A program made the position numbers and the translations under genes. A stretch of DNA of 64,000 nucleotides from contig CM047810.1 of assembly GCA_026214975.1 (NCBI GenBank), positions 2,790,001-2,854,000 on the forward strand, read 5' to 3'. Below the pieces are notes generated by a model. That model had not been told where the DNA came from. It was given only the letters and a program-made list of their open reading frames with translations, and did no database searches. The stretch is from Gentiana macrophylla (taxonomy: Eukaryota > Streptophyta > Magnoliopsida > Gentianales > Gentianaceae). Positions 23,260-34,458 of this stretch are shown one piece after another (the stretch's first letter is position 1; every line of letters begins with the position of its first letter).

Positions 23260-24236
23260 AAATAGGTTGCATTTTTCATTATTGATCAAACGGTGTGCTT
23301 TGAATGTAGACCTGTCCTGCTCGATCCTCATTTTTTTGCTTTGGTTGTGGTCCTATTTTTGTAGGTCTAGCTGCTCCTAGACAGATTTCCTGTTGTTGTT
23401 TTGAACTAGATTATTTTGAAGTTGATGTTGATGTTGTTTTCTTGATGCTAGCTACTTAAGTGCCTTTGTTGAAGATTGTCATTTGATGCTGTTTTATGGC
23501 CTATGCTGCTGGAGTTTTCTTTCATGGCTGAAAGCTAATAATAGATCGAGCTTCTGTTATGCTATAAGAAGTTGCGGATATATCATGCTGTTTGCAGGAT
23601 CTCTTAATTAGTCTAGCCATTAATTAATTGGTTTCCGTTCTGTTGTTTTGTTTATGGAGTTTTGCATCTCCCAATTTTAGTTTTGGTTTTGATTTTTTTC
23701 GATTTATGGAAAATGGTGATCACCGTTATGGCACAATCGTTGAGTTCGTATCATTACTCTTATTACATTGATGCGAGAATGTAGGGAGGTAAATTAAGGA
23801 ATTTGAGACAATTTGTAATTCAAGCAAGATAGACGAATATAAAATAAATGTAATTAAATTTATCCTAATCCATTATTTGCACAATAAATAAACAAATTTT
23901 TCTTTCACGTAAGATTGCACTAAACCATAGATAAAAACAATAAAGTTTTGGCCTAATATCAACTTTATGTGTACAAATAGAAAGAAAGACGACCATGCAT
24001 GCAGCTAATAGTAATCTAGCCGGCCTGTAGGTCAAAAAGTGTGGGAATTATATATGACTTTGTTTTATATGCTTTGGTTTTCCACTATTTTGATGCTATT
24101 CTTGATATTTTTTTATTTTTTTGAAGGGATGCTATTCTCGATTAGTACTGTACTAAAATAACTAATACAAACAATTAATATTTTCCAAAGTAAATGATCA
24201 TTATTTCGAAGGTACAGCTTTAGGTTTTATTTACTA
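23260..24236. other. LINE tail region and AT-rich intergenic DNA
   Basis: T-rich sequence, probably the rest of the LINE 3' UTR up to about 23700, followed by AT-rich DNA. No gene recognised. Confidence 0.4.
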
Positions 24237-24507
24237 TTCCCTCCGTCCCAATTTGTTTGGGACATTCTCGAACTCACAATATTTTAAGAAGACATCAATT
24301 AATAAGTTGTCTGGTCATTTAAAACTTGACTAATTTACATTTTTATCCTTTTTGTATGTAGCATTATTTTCACAATATTGAAGAGACACCCATTAATGAA
24401 TTGAGGCAATTTAGACAATTAAAACTTTAAATCTATTTAGAGTTATGAGATTTGTTTTGGGACAGCCGAAAAATGAATAAGCCCCGTACAAATTGGGACG
24501 GAGGGAG
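24237..24507. mobile_element. Stowaway-type MITE, 271 bp
   Basis: Inverted ends TTCCCTCCGTCCCAATTTG and its counterpart (...AAATTGGGACGGAGGGAG), flanked by TA (24235-24236, 24508-24509). Confidence 0.9.
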
Positions 24508-25055
24508 TATATAAATGCCAGAGGTATCGTACTGTTCTAATATTAAACATTCTTCAACTTTATTTTAGGATAATATTTCTAATTAGTTTTTTCTTTTCTT
24601 TTCAAAAACTGTAACTTTTATTAATGAGTGAAAAATTACAGATTTCGATGCCAACCATGGTCACCTCACACCAGTATGTCATCAATGTGCCACCCCACCT
24701 CCTCAAAACCCTAGTCCGCAAAACCCGATGTGGGAAAAAACGGGTGCTAGGGAAAGAGTATGGGCATAAACACATTGGCAAATATAACCCCCAAACATCA
24801 AGCAAAAAAACTATGCCAAACTCAAAACATCAGCATGCCAAAAAACCAACAGAGAATATCAGCATTCCAGCTTCATGAAACATCAGCTCAAGGCAGGCCC
24901 CATCCAATCCTAGTATTTATGCAGTCTACCGGCATCAACTCGAAGAGTTCCCCCATCATTCCTTTATGACTCCTGGCATTTACATGAACAGCACACAGCA
25001 GCAGTTCTAAAAAAACTGAAAAACACAGTTAAAACATGATAGGCAAACCACATGT

Positions 25056-25085
25056 TTGCACTCTTCATATTGATGAAGAGTGCAA
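25056..25085 (-). other. perfect 13-bp hairpin in LINE 3' UTR
   Basis: TTGCACTCTTCAT, loop ATTG, then ATGAAGAGTGCAA. A diverged second copy of the stem is at 25278-25305 (GCACTCCTCGT...ATGAAGAGTGC), and both follow CATGTTT. The other LINE in this window has the same stem. Confidence 0.85.
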
Positions 25086-25323
25086 TCCAAAGTGTAAGGC
25101 CAGTGTTTAATCTCCATTTTTAGATTCAAATCCCCCTAGATTATCTCCCGACCAGATTGATCCATGCAGCAGCTTGAGAGTGAATGGTCTGCAAATGGCC
25201 AAAGTTTGCAGCTCCCAGGTTTACCAAAAAAGAGGAAAAAATAGATAACTGAATTATAGAAAGAATACAACATGTTTGCACTCCTCGTTATTAAATGAAG
25301 AGTGCGTCCAGTTGTAAGTGTCA

Positions 25324-25961
25324 TGTTGATATACCCGAATCGGAATGGGGCCCTGTTCGTCTAGATTGGGCCTATTATCATGGCCCATTAACATAGATAT
25401 TGGGTCTCTATCCACTGTCACTAGCTATATCCAACCCGCTGTTCACTAACCAAGGCCTGCCCGCTAACAGTAAGATGGATCTTGTCCGCAAGTCATAATC
25501 CGGACTCCGCCTCTCCATGTGATTTCTCCCCATATGGTCAAGATGATCCCAAGACAAGGTACAAATGAGTCCGCTGTTCGCTGCAATCTGCTCGCCGCAA
25601 TTATCAATCCAGCTGGCCAATCCAGCTGGTCAATCCCGACAGCTGGTTAGGACACTTGTATTGCATGCGTATTTATCTTTAATTATGTATACTTAATTGT
25701 CTTGTCGATGAACAGTAAACCGACATAGTATTAGCCTATAAATATGAGATCACAATGTAATAGAAAGAGGAGGAATCCGAGTTCTAATATAAGCAGATAC
25801 ACTCTGCCAATTTGTCAACTCACTCAATTGTTCTTCACAAACACTTATCCGCCACCTTTGTTCTTGTCCACCACCATACTCTCACCGGAGAAATCACTCA
25901 TACTAAGCCTTTTATCCTCAAGATAAACACTGTTACCGCAAATCTGGTATTCAGCGCAACA
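25324..25961 (+). mobile_element. solo LTR, about 638 bp
   Basis: Starts TGTTGATATACCCGAAT and ends CAGCGCAACA, giving TGTTG/CAACA ends; a TATA box (TATAAATA, 25737-25744) sits in the usual place. No internal region follows. Flanks are TGTCA and TCACA, not a clean TSD, so the insertion may have been reshaped. Confidence 0.6.
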
Positions 25962-26699
25962 TCACATGTCTACTTGCTTCTTTTTTGAGCCCTCAAAGCT
26001 GGCAGTTGTAAAGAGTCTCTTAAAATCAAAAGACCAATAGTTCCATTTACTTGCAGACAATTGAGAAGTTTTGATTCCTATGTAGAGCTGGCAATATTTG
26101 CTAAGTGATCAGCCACAAAATTTTCTTCCCTGTAAACATAGGAAATTTGTAAGTGGTACTGTTGAAATAACTGTTGCAAGTAATGAATCTCCATCAGGTA
26201 CTTCCAAGGAGTCTGAGTATGTTGAGTCATCATTTTAAAAAGAATTTGAGAGTCTGTTTCAATCCATATATGGTGGTACCCTTGTCGCACACATTCAAAA
26301 ACTCCAGCTTGCATAGCTTCTATCTCTGCTCCCATGTTTGTGTCTTCTCCATATGCTTCATAACCTGTAATGAGGACATTACCAAAGTCTTTGTTTCTAA
26401 CAACAACACCCCCCCCCAAATAGGCCGTGGATTTCCCAAAGCAGATCCATCACAATTAAGCTTAACATAAGGCTCCATTGGAGGAAGCCATTGCACCAAA
26501 ATAACAGATTTTGGCTTGATTGTCACCCAGGAGGTGACCAGGCCAGTCTGGATCAAAAAATGATCATCCCTGTTTTTTAACCGTAGATTCATTTTCTTGC
26601 TAGAATGCTGAATGAACAATCCCTGCCACCACTTGCTTGGATGACCAACAACAACATAAATGGACTTGGATTGAAAGAAAAAAAAAAAAAAAACAAAGA

Positions 26700-27209
26700 A
26701 GCTAGTGGTTGTTTTTTCTTCCGTTTTTTATTAACTGAATTAGTTGTTATAAAGAATTTTTCCTTTTTTTAGTTATGTTCTATCGTTTTTTAAAATGTAA
26801 TATATACTACAACAACAATCAATCATAAAGAACGAGTGACACAATATTATTTTTTATATATGATCATCGATGAGTGTTATATAATAATTAATGATACTAA
26901 TATTCTCTTAATGATCGTAGACTCTTGGTTTCTTTTAACAACCGTCAAGCCAATGATATGAGAAAGAAGAAAATGCTTTTCAGAGTCATGTGTATTTTGG
27001 AGATCTAAATGTGGGATTTTGTGTGTCAAAAACCCAATGAAATCTATTGTAATACTACTACTATTGTAAATTGCAATTGTGGCGGGCTCTATGTGTTTCT
27101 ATAATGCACATGTCGCAAATAAATAAATTTCAAAGTATGTAATGATTAAAAAGACAGTAGCATATATGTAAATGAAAATACATACACAACAATTGACATT
27201 TTATTTGTC

Positions 27210-27211
<2 letters not shown>
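26700..27211. other. AT-rich intergenic DNA
   Basis: Nothing coding or repetitive recognised. Confidence 0.6.

Positions 27212-27291
<80 letters not shown>
27212..27291. repeat. (TA)n microsatellite, about 40 units
   Basis: Uninterrupted TA repeat. Confidence 0.95.
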
Positions 27292-27294
<3 letters not shown>

Positions 27295-28940
27295 TTTAAA
27301 AGCATCTGTTATTTTATCACAAATCTTTTTGGTTTTTAAAAAGAAACAGTTTGAGATGGTTCAATTGGCTGAAATGAATTTCTAGACTTGTCTTTAAAAT
27401 CGATATATTTTATAATCCAAAGTAAATTAGTGATTAATGCAAGATGGCTGTTGAGCCAAAGCATCTTTTTGGTGGTATATCAATTTTGTTTTTTCTGTTT
27501 TTTTTGCTTTAATAAAATTGTAGATTGACGAATAACATTTGAAGAATTTGGGTCATGCAATTAGCCTGTAACATTTTGAGTTGATATTGTTTATTATTAT
27601 GCCATAGTGACTTCATTATTTTAATTAATTATGTAACTCGTTTCTCACCGGGCCATCCCTGAGTGAGAGGTTCTAAGTCAAGTTGTCAAAACTTTGTTTT
27701 TAAAATATATGTCACGTAATTTGATTAATAAACTTATTGAATAAAAAAAAATCCGAACGCTAAATTTAAACATTTTTCGGAGCCTTAAGCCGTGGTATAT
27801 GCCCAAAGACGAGTCTGGTTTCTCATTACCTTTTCCATAGTAGAATTGACGTATTTTTATATAATATTTTGTGAATTTGGGATAGATTAATCTCTCCTTT
27901 TTTTTGACTGGATGAACAGATTAATCTTGATAAGCTTGACTAAACATGAACCTTTTTTTTAACAAGAAAATAACCCTTTTTTTTAAAGGAAAAAATAACC
28001 TTTCTAAACAATCTTTGATAAACTTGCTTCCTACATCATATTCTTTAAATTTTTTTACTTGCGACATTGCAAAACTACTATATATTAGCTCACTCCATGT
28101 AAAAATTATCCGTCACTGGCTCTCATAACACATTATTGTCTGGTAAAATGTCAGTGTCATTGACTTTCATCATATATCTCCGCTGTTGACTCTCATTTTC
28201 CACCGTCACTCTCACTGGCTTTCATTACATACACATGACTGACATCTCCGCTGTCGACTCTCATTTTCCACCATCACTGTTCTGACTAATGTTAATGTAA
28301 GGACGTAGGAAATGTACGTATGACTTTCCTCTAGGAAAAAAAATAATCATAAATTTATGTAGCGCTATGTAAGTAAATTCTCAGTGATACAACAATTGAG
28401 TAAGCAACTTATATAGTTATATGTGTGTGGGCTATGAATTATATATACTTATGTAGTAGTCGGATGGTTTAGATTAAAATAACTACATGCATATTACACT
28501 GAATTATATATTAATTTCTGTATTTTTTTTCCCTCTCATTTCTAAATTATGAACATGGTAGGACTCACACGGCAAATCATAAAGAATCAATGAAATGGTG
28601 CATAGGGGAACCTTTTTCTTACTCGAAATATAAATTAATTAAAAAGAAGAAGTTGCTGCAAAGAATTATTGCAGAAAGTAGTAAAAAAAAAGAAGGAAAT
28701 TTAATAGGTCAAAATATAGGCGACAAAATAAAAAGGGTGTTTTAGTGGTGCATGATTTCACTCTATTTCGGTTTTATTCCCCATGCTTTTTTTATTTATT
28801 ATTTTTAGTGTGAAAATGACCCTTTTGCTATCTGCGTAAGCTTCCGTACTCTCTCTTTGAAACTTTTGCTTTGGATTAACATGAAATAAAGCATAGTAAA
28901 AGTCTTAAGGGTTTAATAAAAAGGAAGGGAAAAAAAAGAA
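27292..28940. other. intergenic; small duplication at 28150-28290
   Basis: No gene recognised. A unit of about 85 bp (ATCTCCGCTGT...GACTCTCATTTTCCACC) is present twice between about 28150 and 28290. Otherwise AT-rich unique-looking DNA. Confidence 0.5.
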
Positions 28941-30613
28941 TACTTTGTGGGAAAATAATACTTTTATACATACATCTATTATCTTTTTATGTATATCGAT
29001 GATACATTATCCTAGTAATAAAACATAGTGAAGGTTTCATGATCGAGCCCAGTTATATGGAATGACTTAGTAAGTCCAAAAGGACCCCCAAAAAAAAAAT
29101 TTGTTGTAACATTTAGCTTCCACATACCGGGTAATTATTCGAAAATAGAATGATTGGCACATGACTCTGGTCCAATTTTATTTGAGTAATAAAGAAATGG
29201 ACCGAAGAAAAAAAAACATGTTGAGACTTGAGGGACAGACCCTCAGAGTCTTTCATAAAAACACAACACATCAGAATATCACTACTGTCAAGACTAAAAT
29301 CATAAATAACTAATTAATACAACCACTCTATCCATAACAATACATGACTAAATGAAGAACATCTACAACTACTTAACTCACATGCGTTATTCAAAATCAA
29401 AGGAAACAAATTAACTAAAGCAACTAGCTATTCATTATCAAACTCCTTGAACTTCATCATAAACTTGTTCACCAAACTCACCATCATAATCTTCGGGTAT
29501 CTGAATATCTTCTTATTCTAAAAGAAAGAAGTGAATACTAGCTAGATGATCGGTAAGGTTTAGAAGATTAAAAAGAGAGATTCATGTTTGTCACATGGCA
29601 TGAAACATGACATGAATCTATTTCACTCAGTTTACAAAGCAATTTTTAAAAAGCATAAACTTAAATCATGACAAAACAACTTTAAAAGCATACTATAAAT
29701 GCCAATAAGGCATTGGCTCAGCGGTAAGTGATGTGGTTCTTAACCCGAAGATTCCGGGTTCAAGTCCTAGTGCGGACAAAAAAGTGTGCGTGTATGTGTA
29801 TATTTCGTATCTATTAAAAAACAAAAAATAAAAAAAAATAAAAAAATAAAAAAAACAAACAAACAAACATACTAGAAACAATGCATAGAAAAAGGTGGAA
29901 AATACTTTGTGGTAAAATAGTATTTATTATATATATACATCTATTATCTTTTTATGTGTTTCATGATCAATCCCCATTTTCTGGGTTGATTTTGTAAGTC
30001 CAAAAGGACCAAACCGAAAAAATGTGGTTATTGTCTTACATGGTTGTAACATCAGTTTTCGGATACTAAGTCATTGTCCGAAAATCCAATGTTTGGCACG
30101 TGACTGAAAACCACAAAAAGCAGCTTAAGTCTGACCTTATATTAGAGTAATAAAGAAATTGGTGGGAAAAAAATTTGTGAGACTAGGGGCAAATTTTTAG
30201 GGTCTTCCATAAAAGCACAACACGTCAGAATATCACTCTTGTCAACATTAACATCATACATAACTTATACAACCACTGAATCCATAACAAGCAATTAACA
30301 TGACTAAAGGAAGAACTACTACAACTACTTGACGCACATGTCTTATTCAAATGAAACAAACTAAATCAACTAGCTATTCATTGTTAAACTCCTTGAACTA
30401 CATCCTAAGCTTGTTCATCATACTCTTCGGATATCCACATAGCTTCTTATTCCAAAAGAAAATAGTGAGCATTAGCTAGATGCTCAATAAGGATTAGAAG
30501 ATCAAAAGAGAAATTACTGTTTGTCACATTGCATGAGACATGACATATACAAAATAGTTTTAAAGCATAAACTTAAATCATGACAAAACTACTTTAAAAA
30601 CATACTAAAAGTA
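28941..30613 (-). repeat. tandem duplication of flank plus old LTR sequence
   Basis: Two related segments (28941-29695 and about 29897-30613) start with 'atactttgtgg' and 'catctattatctttttatgt'. Each passes into an LTR end related to the young solo LTRs (TTTTCGGATACTAAGTC... in the second copy, against TTCCGGACACCGAGTCC at 20893). Many CG positions have become TG or CA, as expected of old methylated transposon DNA. A SINE sits in the first copy only. Confidence 0.7.
29696..29867 (+). mobile_element. tRNA-derived SINE with 7-bp target-site duplication
   Basis: A box TGGCTCAGCGGT (29714-29725), B box GGTTCAAGTCC (29757-29767) and an A-rich tail (about 29815-29867), flanked by CATACTA (29689-29695, 29868-29874). 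The paralogous copy at about 30598-30606 has a single CATACTA and no insert. It is not a tRNA gene: the cloverleaf cannot be completed and the A tail follows. Confidence 0.85.
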
Positions 30614-31548
30614 ATGCGTATAAAACATGTCATATTGACGACTTTAGTTTATCTTGCATATACTTGTTCAGATTCATTAGCTAACTACCTACCATGTTTA
30701 TGTTCTTATCTATTTGGCGTATTCATGTTACTTATCTTCGTAAATAGCCGGATCATATACTTGACTGAACATACAATATCAAATAATAAAGGGTACACCG
30801 CATGCTTACAGCCTAGCATGGGGCATTGTGCAACTTGGGTAATATGACTAGCTAACATTACACATGACACGCTAAATCATGATATGTTAATAATATATTG
30901 AGGTACAACAAGGGTAATCAAACTAGTCATACATCCAATCAAGGACGAAGCCATGTTAAGGGCTCAAGGTAGCTAAGCCTACCCGGTTATTATTTTTTGT
31001 ACACCAAATTATCAATATAATTCAATCCAACACAGTCATTTATCTTAATACAGCCCACCCGACTATACATAGATAATCCACTACCCAAGGATAAATTACT
31101 CGCTCCATCATGGCATCCAATACGATTAGATCGAAGTACTCCTATAATATATTGTGTTTAAGAAATTGTACCTACCAATAACATTTTACATAAATCACAT
31201 AAAGATGTGTTTAAGCCATATTCTGACCTACGTGAACGTACAAAGATCCATAGCAATCATACTACCGAATCTATGAAAAAAGAATCAAAACCAACATGAA
31301 TTCTACAAAAATCAAACGTAACCCAAGAACAAAACTAAGAACTTTTACGAAAAGATTAGCCTTTTACCTTTTAGAGAGGATTCTAGATTAGAAAAAACTT
31401 CTCCAACCTAATCTAGCTACTTTGAATTCACTATTGTGATCTGCGGAACTAACACAAAAACGACCAATCAGAGCTGCGGGACTTGCTCGGTTCGCTTCTC
31501 CAACAAGTATGGTCGAGAAGCCGACCTTTGCTAGTTAATTGTCTGATC
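30614..31548 (-). other. probable continuation of the old LTR; no gene
   Basis: AT-rich sequence with scattered short resemblance to the young LTR family. No ORF of note and no clean end. Confidence 0.35.
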
Positions 31549-32099
31549 ACAAATGTTATGACAGGACCGTCAGGGATACAAACGGATTGCAATAATCAAG
31601 AATAAACGAGAAAGAATAAATTGCACAAGAAACAATAACACAGGATTTAACGTGGAAAACCCCTCTCAACTTGAGAGAGATAAAAAACCACGGGCAGAAA
31701 CGAGGAGATTTTATTATCACTGGAGATTACAGATTCTGCAATTGCATATGCAATTGCTGCTGCTTATGCCTCTGCGAAATATTCTAGATTACAACAGATG
31801 TGTATTTATAGTCACCAAACCCTAGACCTAGCCGTCATAACTAAATACATGTAGATTGACTAAAATACCCCAGATGTGAAGTCTGCTGACTCCACCAGAC
31901 GTAACCTGCTGATATTTGCCCAGCTGACATTGCCCTGGCCGATATACCTGCCGACATACCTGGCGATATACCTGGCCGATAGTACTCTGCGAGAGTACCT
32001 GGCGGGCATTGCCTCGGCGACTTGCTCAAATTGACTTGCCTCTTTGAGAGGCCAAGTCACTATTTCTAACAATCTCCACCTTGACTTGAACTCTCATTC

Positions 32100-32960
32100 A
32101 CAGTCAATCATATTTCATAAACAGATGTACTTGTACGAGATGCATTCTTCAATGCCAGATGTACTTGTACCAGATTCCTCCTTCAGACTTAATAATTTCT
32201 GGATGTGATTCCTCCAGATGAGAGTGAACTCCAGATGAGAAACCAACTTCAGATGAGAACCTCCCAGATTCAGATGAGATCCTCTACTGTTAACAGATTC
32301 AGACTTGATTGAGTTGAGAACAGATGTGATCAACAGATTCAGACTTGATCACCAGACAAGATGTGATTACCAGATTCAGATGTAATCACCTCAGTTGGGA
32401 ACACTCAGCTGAGTTCTTCAGATTCAACTTCAATCAAACAGATTGCAGATTCAGATTCAGATTTTGAGCTGACCAGATGTGAACAAAACAGAATTTAGGT
32501 TAGATTCCTCCAGATGAGACTTAACTCCAGATGAGAACTCCACCTCAGACATGTTCACCAGATTCTAAGCAGACTTTACTCTGCTGAGACTTACAGACAC
32601 AGATGCAGAACCACCACAGACATGTTCAACAGATTCAGCAGATGCCACCCTGCTGACAGACGGAATCATCTGACTTTTATCAGCAGACTTCCAGACTTGA
32701 ACATTCCACTCTACTCAGCTGACTTTCACTCAGCTGGTACTAGATAAGCAGACTTTCACCCTGCTGACCCCAGATTTTTGGTTCCACCAGATTCAGCTCT
32801 TGATTCTTCAGGTTCAGATGCACAACCAAGTGCCAGATTAGTGTTGACTATTCTCAGCAGAGTTCTGCAGACTCAGCTGAGTATGGACCTGAAGCTCCAC
32901 CTGCTTGTCAACACCCTAGATTCAGATTCAGACTAGATTTGCATTCCCTTTGCAAATCAA
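32100..32960. repeat. CAGAT/CAGATTCAGA-rich stretch inside the copia-like element
   Basis: The 5-mer CAGAT and variants (CAGATTCAG, CAGATGAGA, CAGATGTGA) recur dozens of times without fixed spacing across about 860 bp, replacing the pol genes expected here. No frame is open for long. Confidence 0.75.
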
Positions 32961-32999
32961 GCTAAAGAACCAAACCAAAGCTGACCCGATTGTCTCAGC

Positions 33000-33560
33000 A
33001 CTGCGCTCTTGAATTATGCCTTAGCTCTTGATTATGGAGAGATGCCCTAACATCCTCCAATGACACTTTATCTCTCCCAACAATAAAAGATCGCACAAAA
33101 TTCTCATATGATCTTTGGCAAAGGATACCAACAAAATTAGAGTCGCATCCTCATCTTCGATCTTAACACCAATACTCCTTAAATCAAGCAATATTGTGTT
33201 CGGTTTGTCCAGATGATCTCCGAGAGGCATCCTTCATGCATCTTTAAAGCGAAATGTGACGTTGCTTCATCAAAGAACTTGTTGGTCAACGACTTTGTCA
33301 TATACTGACTCTCAAGCTTCACCCACCACCTACTTGCTGAATCCTCTTCAAAGAACTTCAAGATAACATCATCGAGACAAGCACAACAAAATCATTGAAT
33401 GTGCTTTCTCCTCCGTGATCGCCATCTCGGCGTTTCTGCATCTATCGATTTTGTCAATGGAGCCCGAGCCCTAGTTTTTCAATAGAGCACGATCTTGATT
33501 TGCCAGATTGAAATTGTTCCTCCTGTGAATTTTTCAATCTCTACATTTAACCTGCACATC
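33000..33560 (-). pseudogene. copia gag (UBN2-type) remnant
   Basis: Minus-strand frames give EKFTGGTISIWQIKI near 33520, then SASRWWVKLESQYMTKSL near 33330 and LDLRSIGVKIEDEDATLILL near 33190-33130. All are blocks of the copia gag family (an N-terminal 'W..K' motif, 'W..L...Y', then 'LL.SLP'-like). Frame changes and a stop make it non-functional. Confidence 0.8.
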
Positions 33561-34458
33561 TTGATCTCGCCAAAGAATGTAACTTTTATCACAAAATCCT
33601 AGCACCGGTGAAGGTCTTGGTGAAGATAAAAATTTGTTCAAACAGATGGTTCCCAAACAGAACCTCAGATTCCCTCGATGATAACTGTCTCTCGATACCA
33701 CTTGTTATGACAGACCGTCGAGGATACAAACGGATTGCAATAATCAAGAATAAACGAAAAGAATAAATTGCACAAGAAACAATAACACAGAGATTTAACG
33801 TAGAAAACCCTCTCAACTTGAGAGATAAAAACCACGGGCAGAAACGAGGAGATTTTATTATCACTGGAGATTTCAGATTCTGCAATTGCATATGCAATTG
33901 TCACGCTTATATGCCTCTGCGAAATATTCTAGGTTACAACAGATGTGTATTTATAGTCACCAAACCCTAGACCTAGCCGTCATAACTAAATACATGTAGA
34001 TTGACTAAAATACCCCAGATGTGAAGTCTGCTGACTCCACCAGACGTAACTCATTGATATTTGCCCAAATGACATTGCCCTCACCGATATACCTCCTCTG
34101 CGATATACCTCTGCCGATAGTACTCTGTGAGAGTACCTGCTTTGGCATTGCCTCATTGACTTGCTCACCGACTTGACTTGCCTCGCCGAGAGGCCAAGTC
34201 ACTATTTCTAACAACAAAAACAAGAAATCTTGAAGTCTATAGCTTCATGAAACCTTTCAAGTATGTATGTATATATGCAAGTTCAGTCCGAAATGAATGA
34301 AATGTAGAACAAAATCTGCCAATGTAATCCATTTTGTAGTGTTTTAAAAGAAATATCTTCGTTTTGGTGGAGTTTTTTTGTTCCTCTTTCTTAGAGTCTA
34401 TTTTCTCTGTGTGCTGAATAATTCTTTTCCAATAATGCTACATACACAATTAATCATA

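Larger units (their letters stand above)
24585..26650 (-). pseudogene. LINE 3' half with RNase H-like domain, interrupted by a solo LTR
   Basis: On the minus strand, an RNase H-like frame runs from about 26619 to 26078, with the motifs KLNCDGSA, GAEIEAMQAG, HIWIETDSQ and REENFVADHLANIA, as in plant LINE ORF2 C-termini. The frame shifts at a run of nine or ten C (plus strand about 26409-26418). Downstream (lower coordinates) comes a 3' UTR ending in 'attaataaaagttacagtttttg' (short form TAATAAAAGTTACAG) and a T-rich plus-strand tract that would be the A-rich tail. A solo LTR lies within the UTR at 25324-25961. No reverse transcriptase domain remains. Confidence 0.8.
31554..34213 (-). mobile_element. 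complete gag-only copia-like retrotransposon, 2660 bp
   Basis: Two direct repeats, 31554-32071 (518 bp) and 33703-34213 (511 bp), both TGTTATGAC...TTTCTAACA on the plus strand, enclose 1631 bp. ACAAA flanks both outer ends (31549-31553, 34214-34218). On the minus strand the primer site TGGTATCGAGAG (33700-33689; initiator-Met type, degenerate) follows the right LTR and a purine tract (AAGGTGGAGAT) precedes the left LTR, so it runs leftwards. Both LTRs have a TATA box (TATAAATA at 31810-31803 and 33955-33948, minus). No protease, integrase or reverse transcriptase is present, so it must have moved with proteins supplied in trans. Confidence 0.92.

Noticed and set aside
29714..29767. Possible tRNA gene
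   Set aside because: A and B boxes are present, but the cloverleaf is incomplete and an A tail and target duplication follow; it is a SINE.
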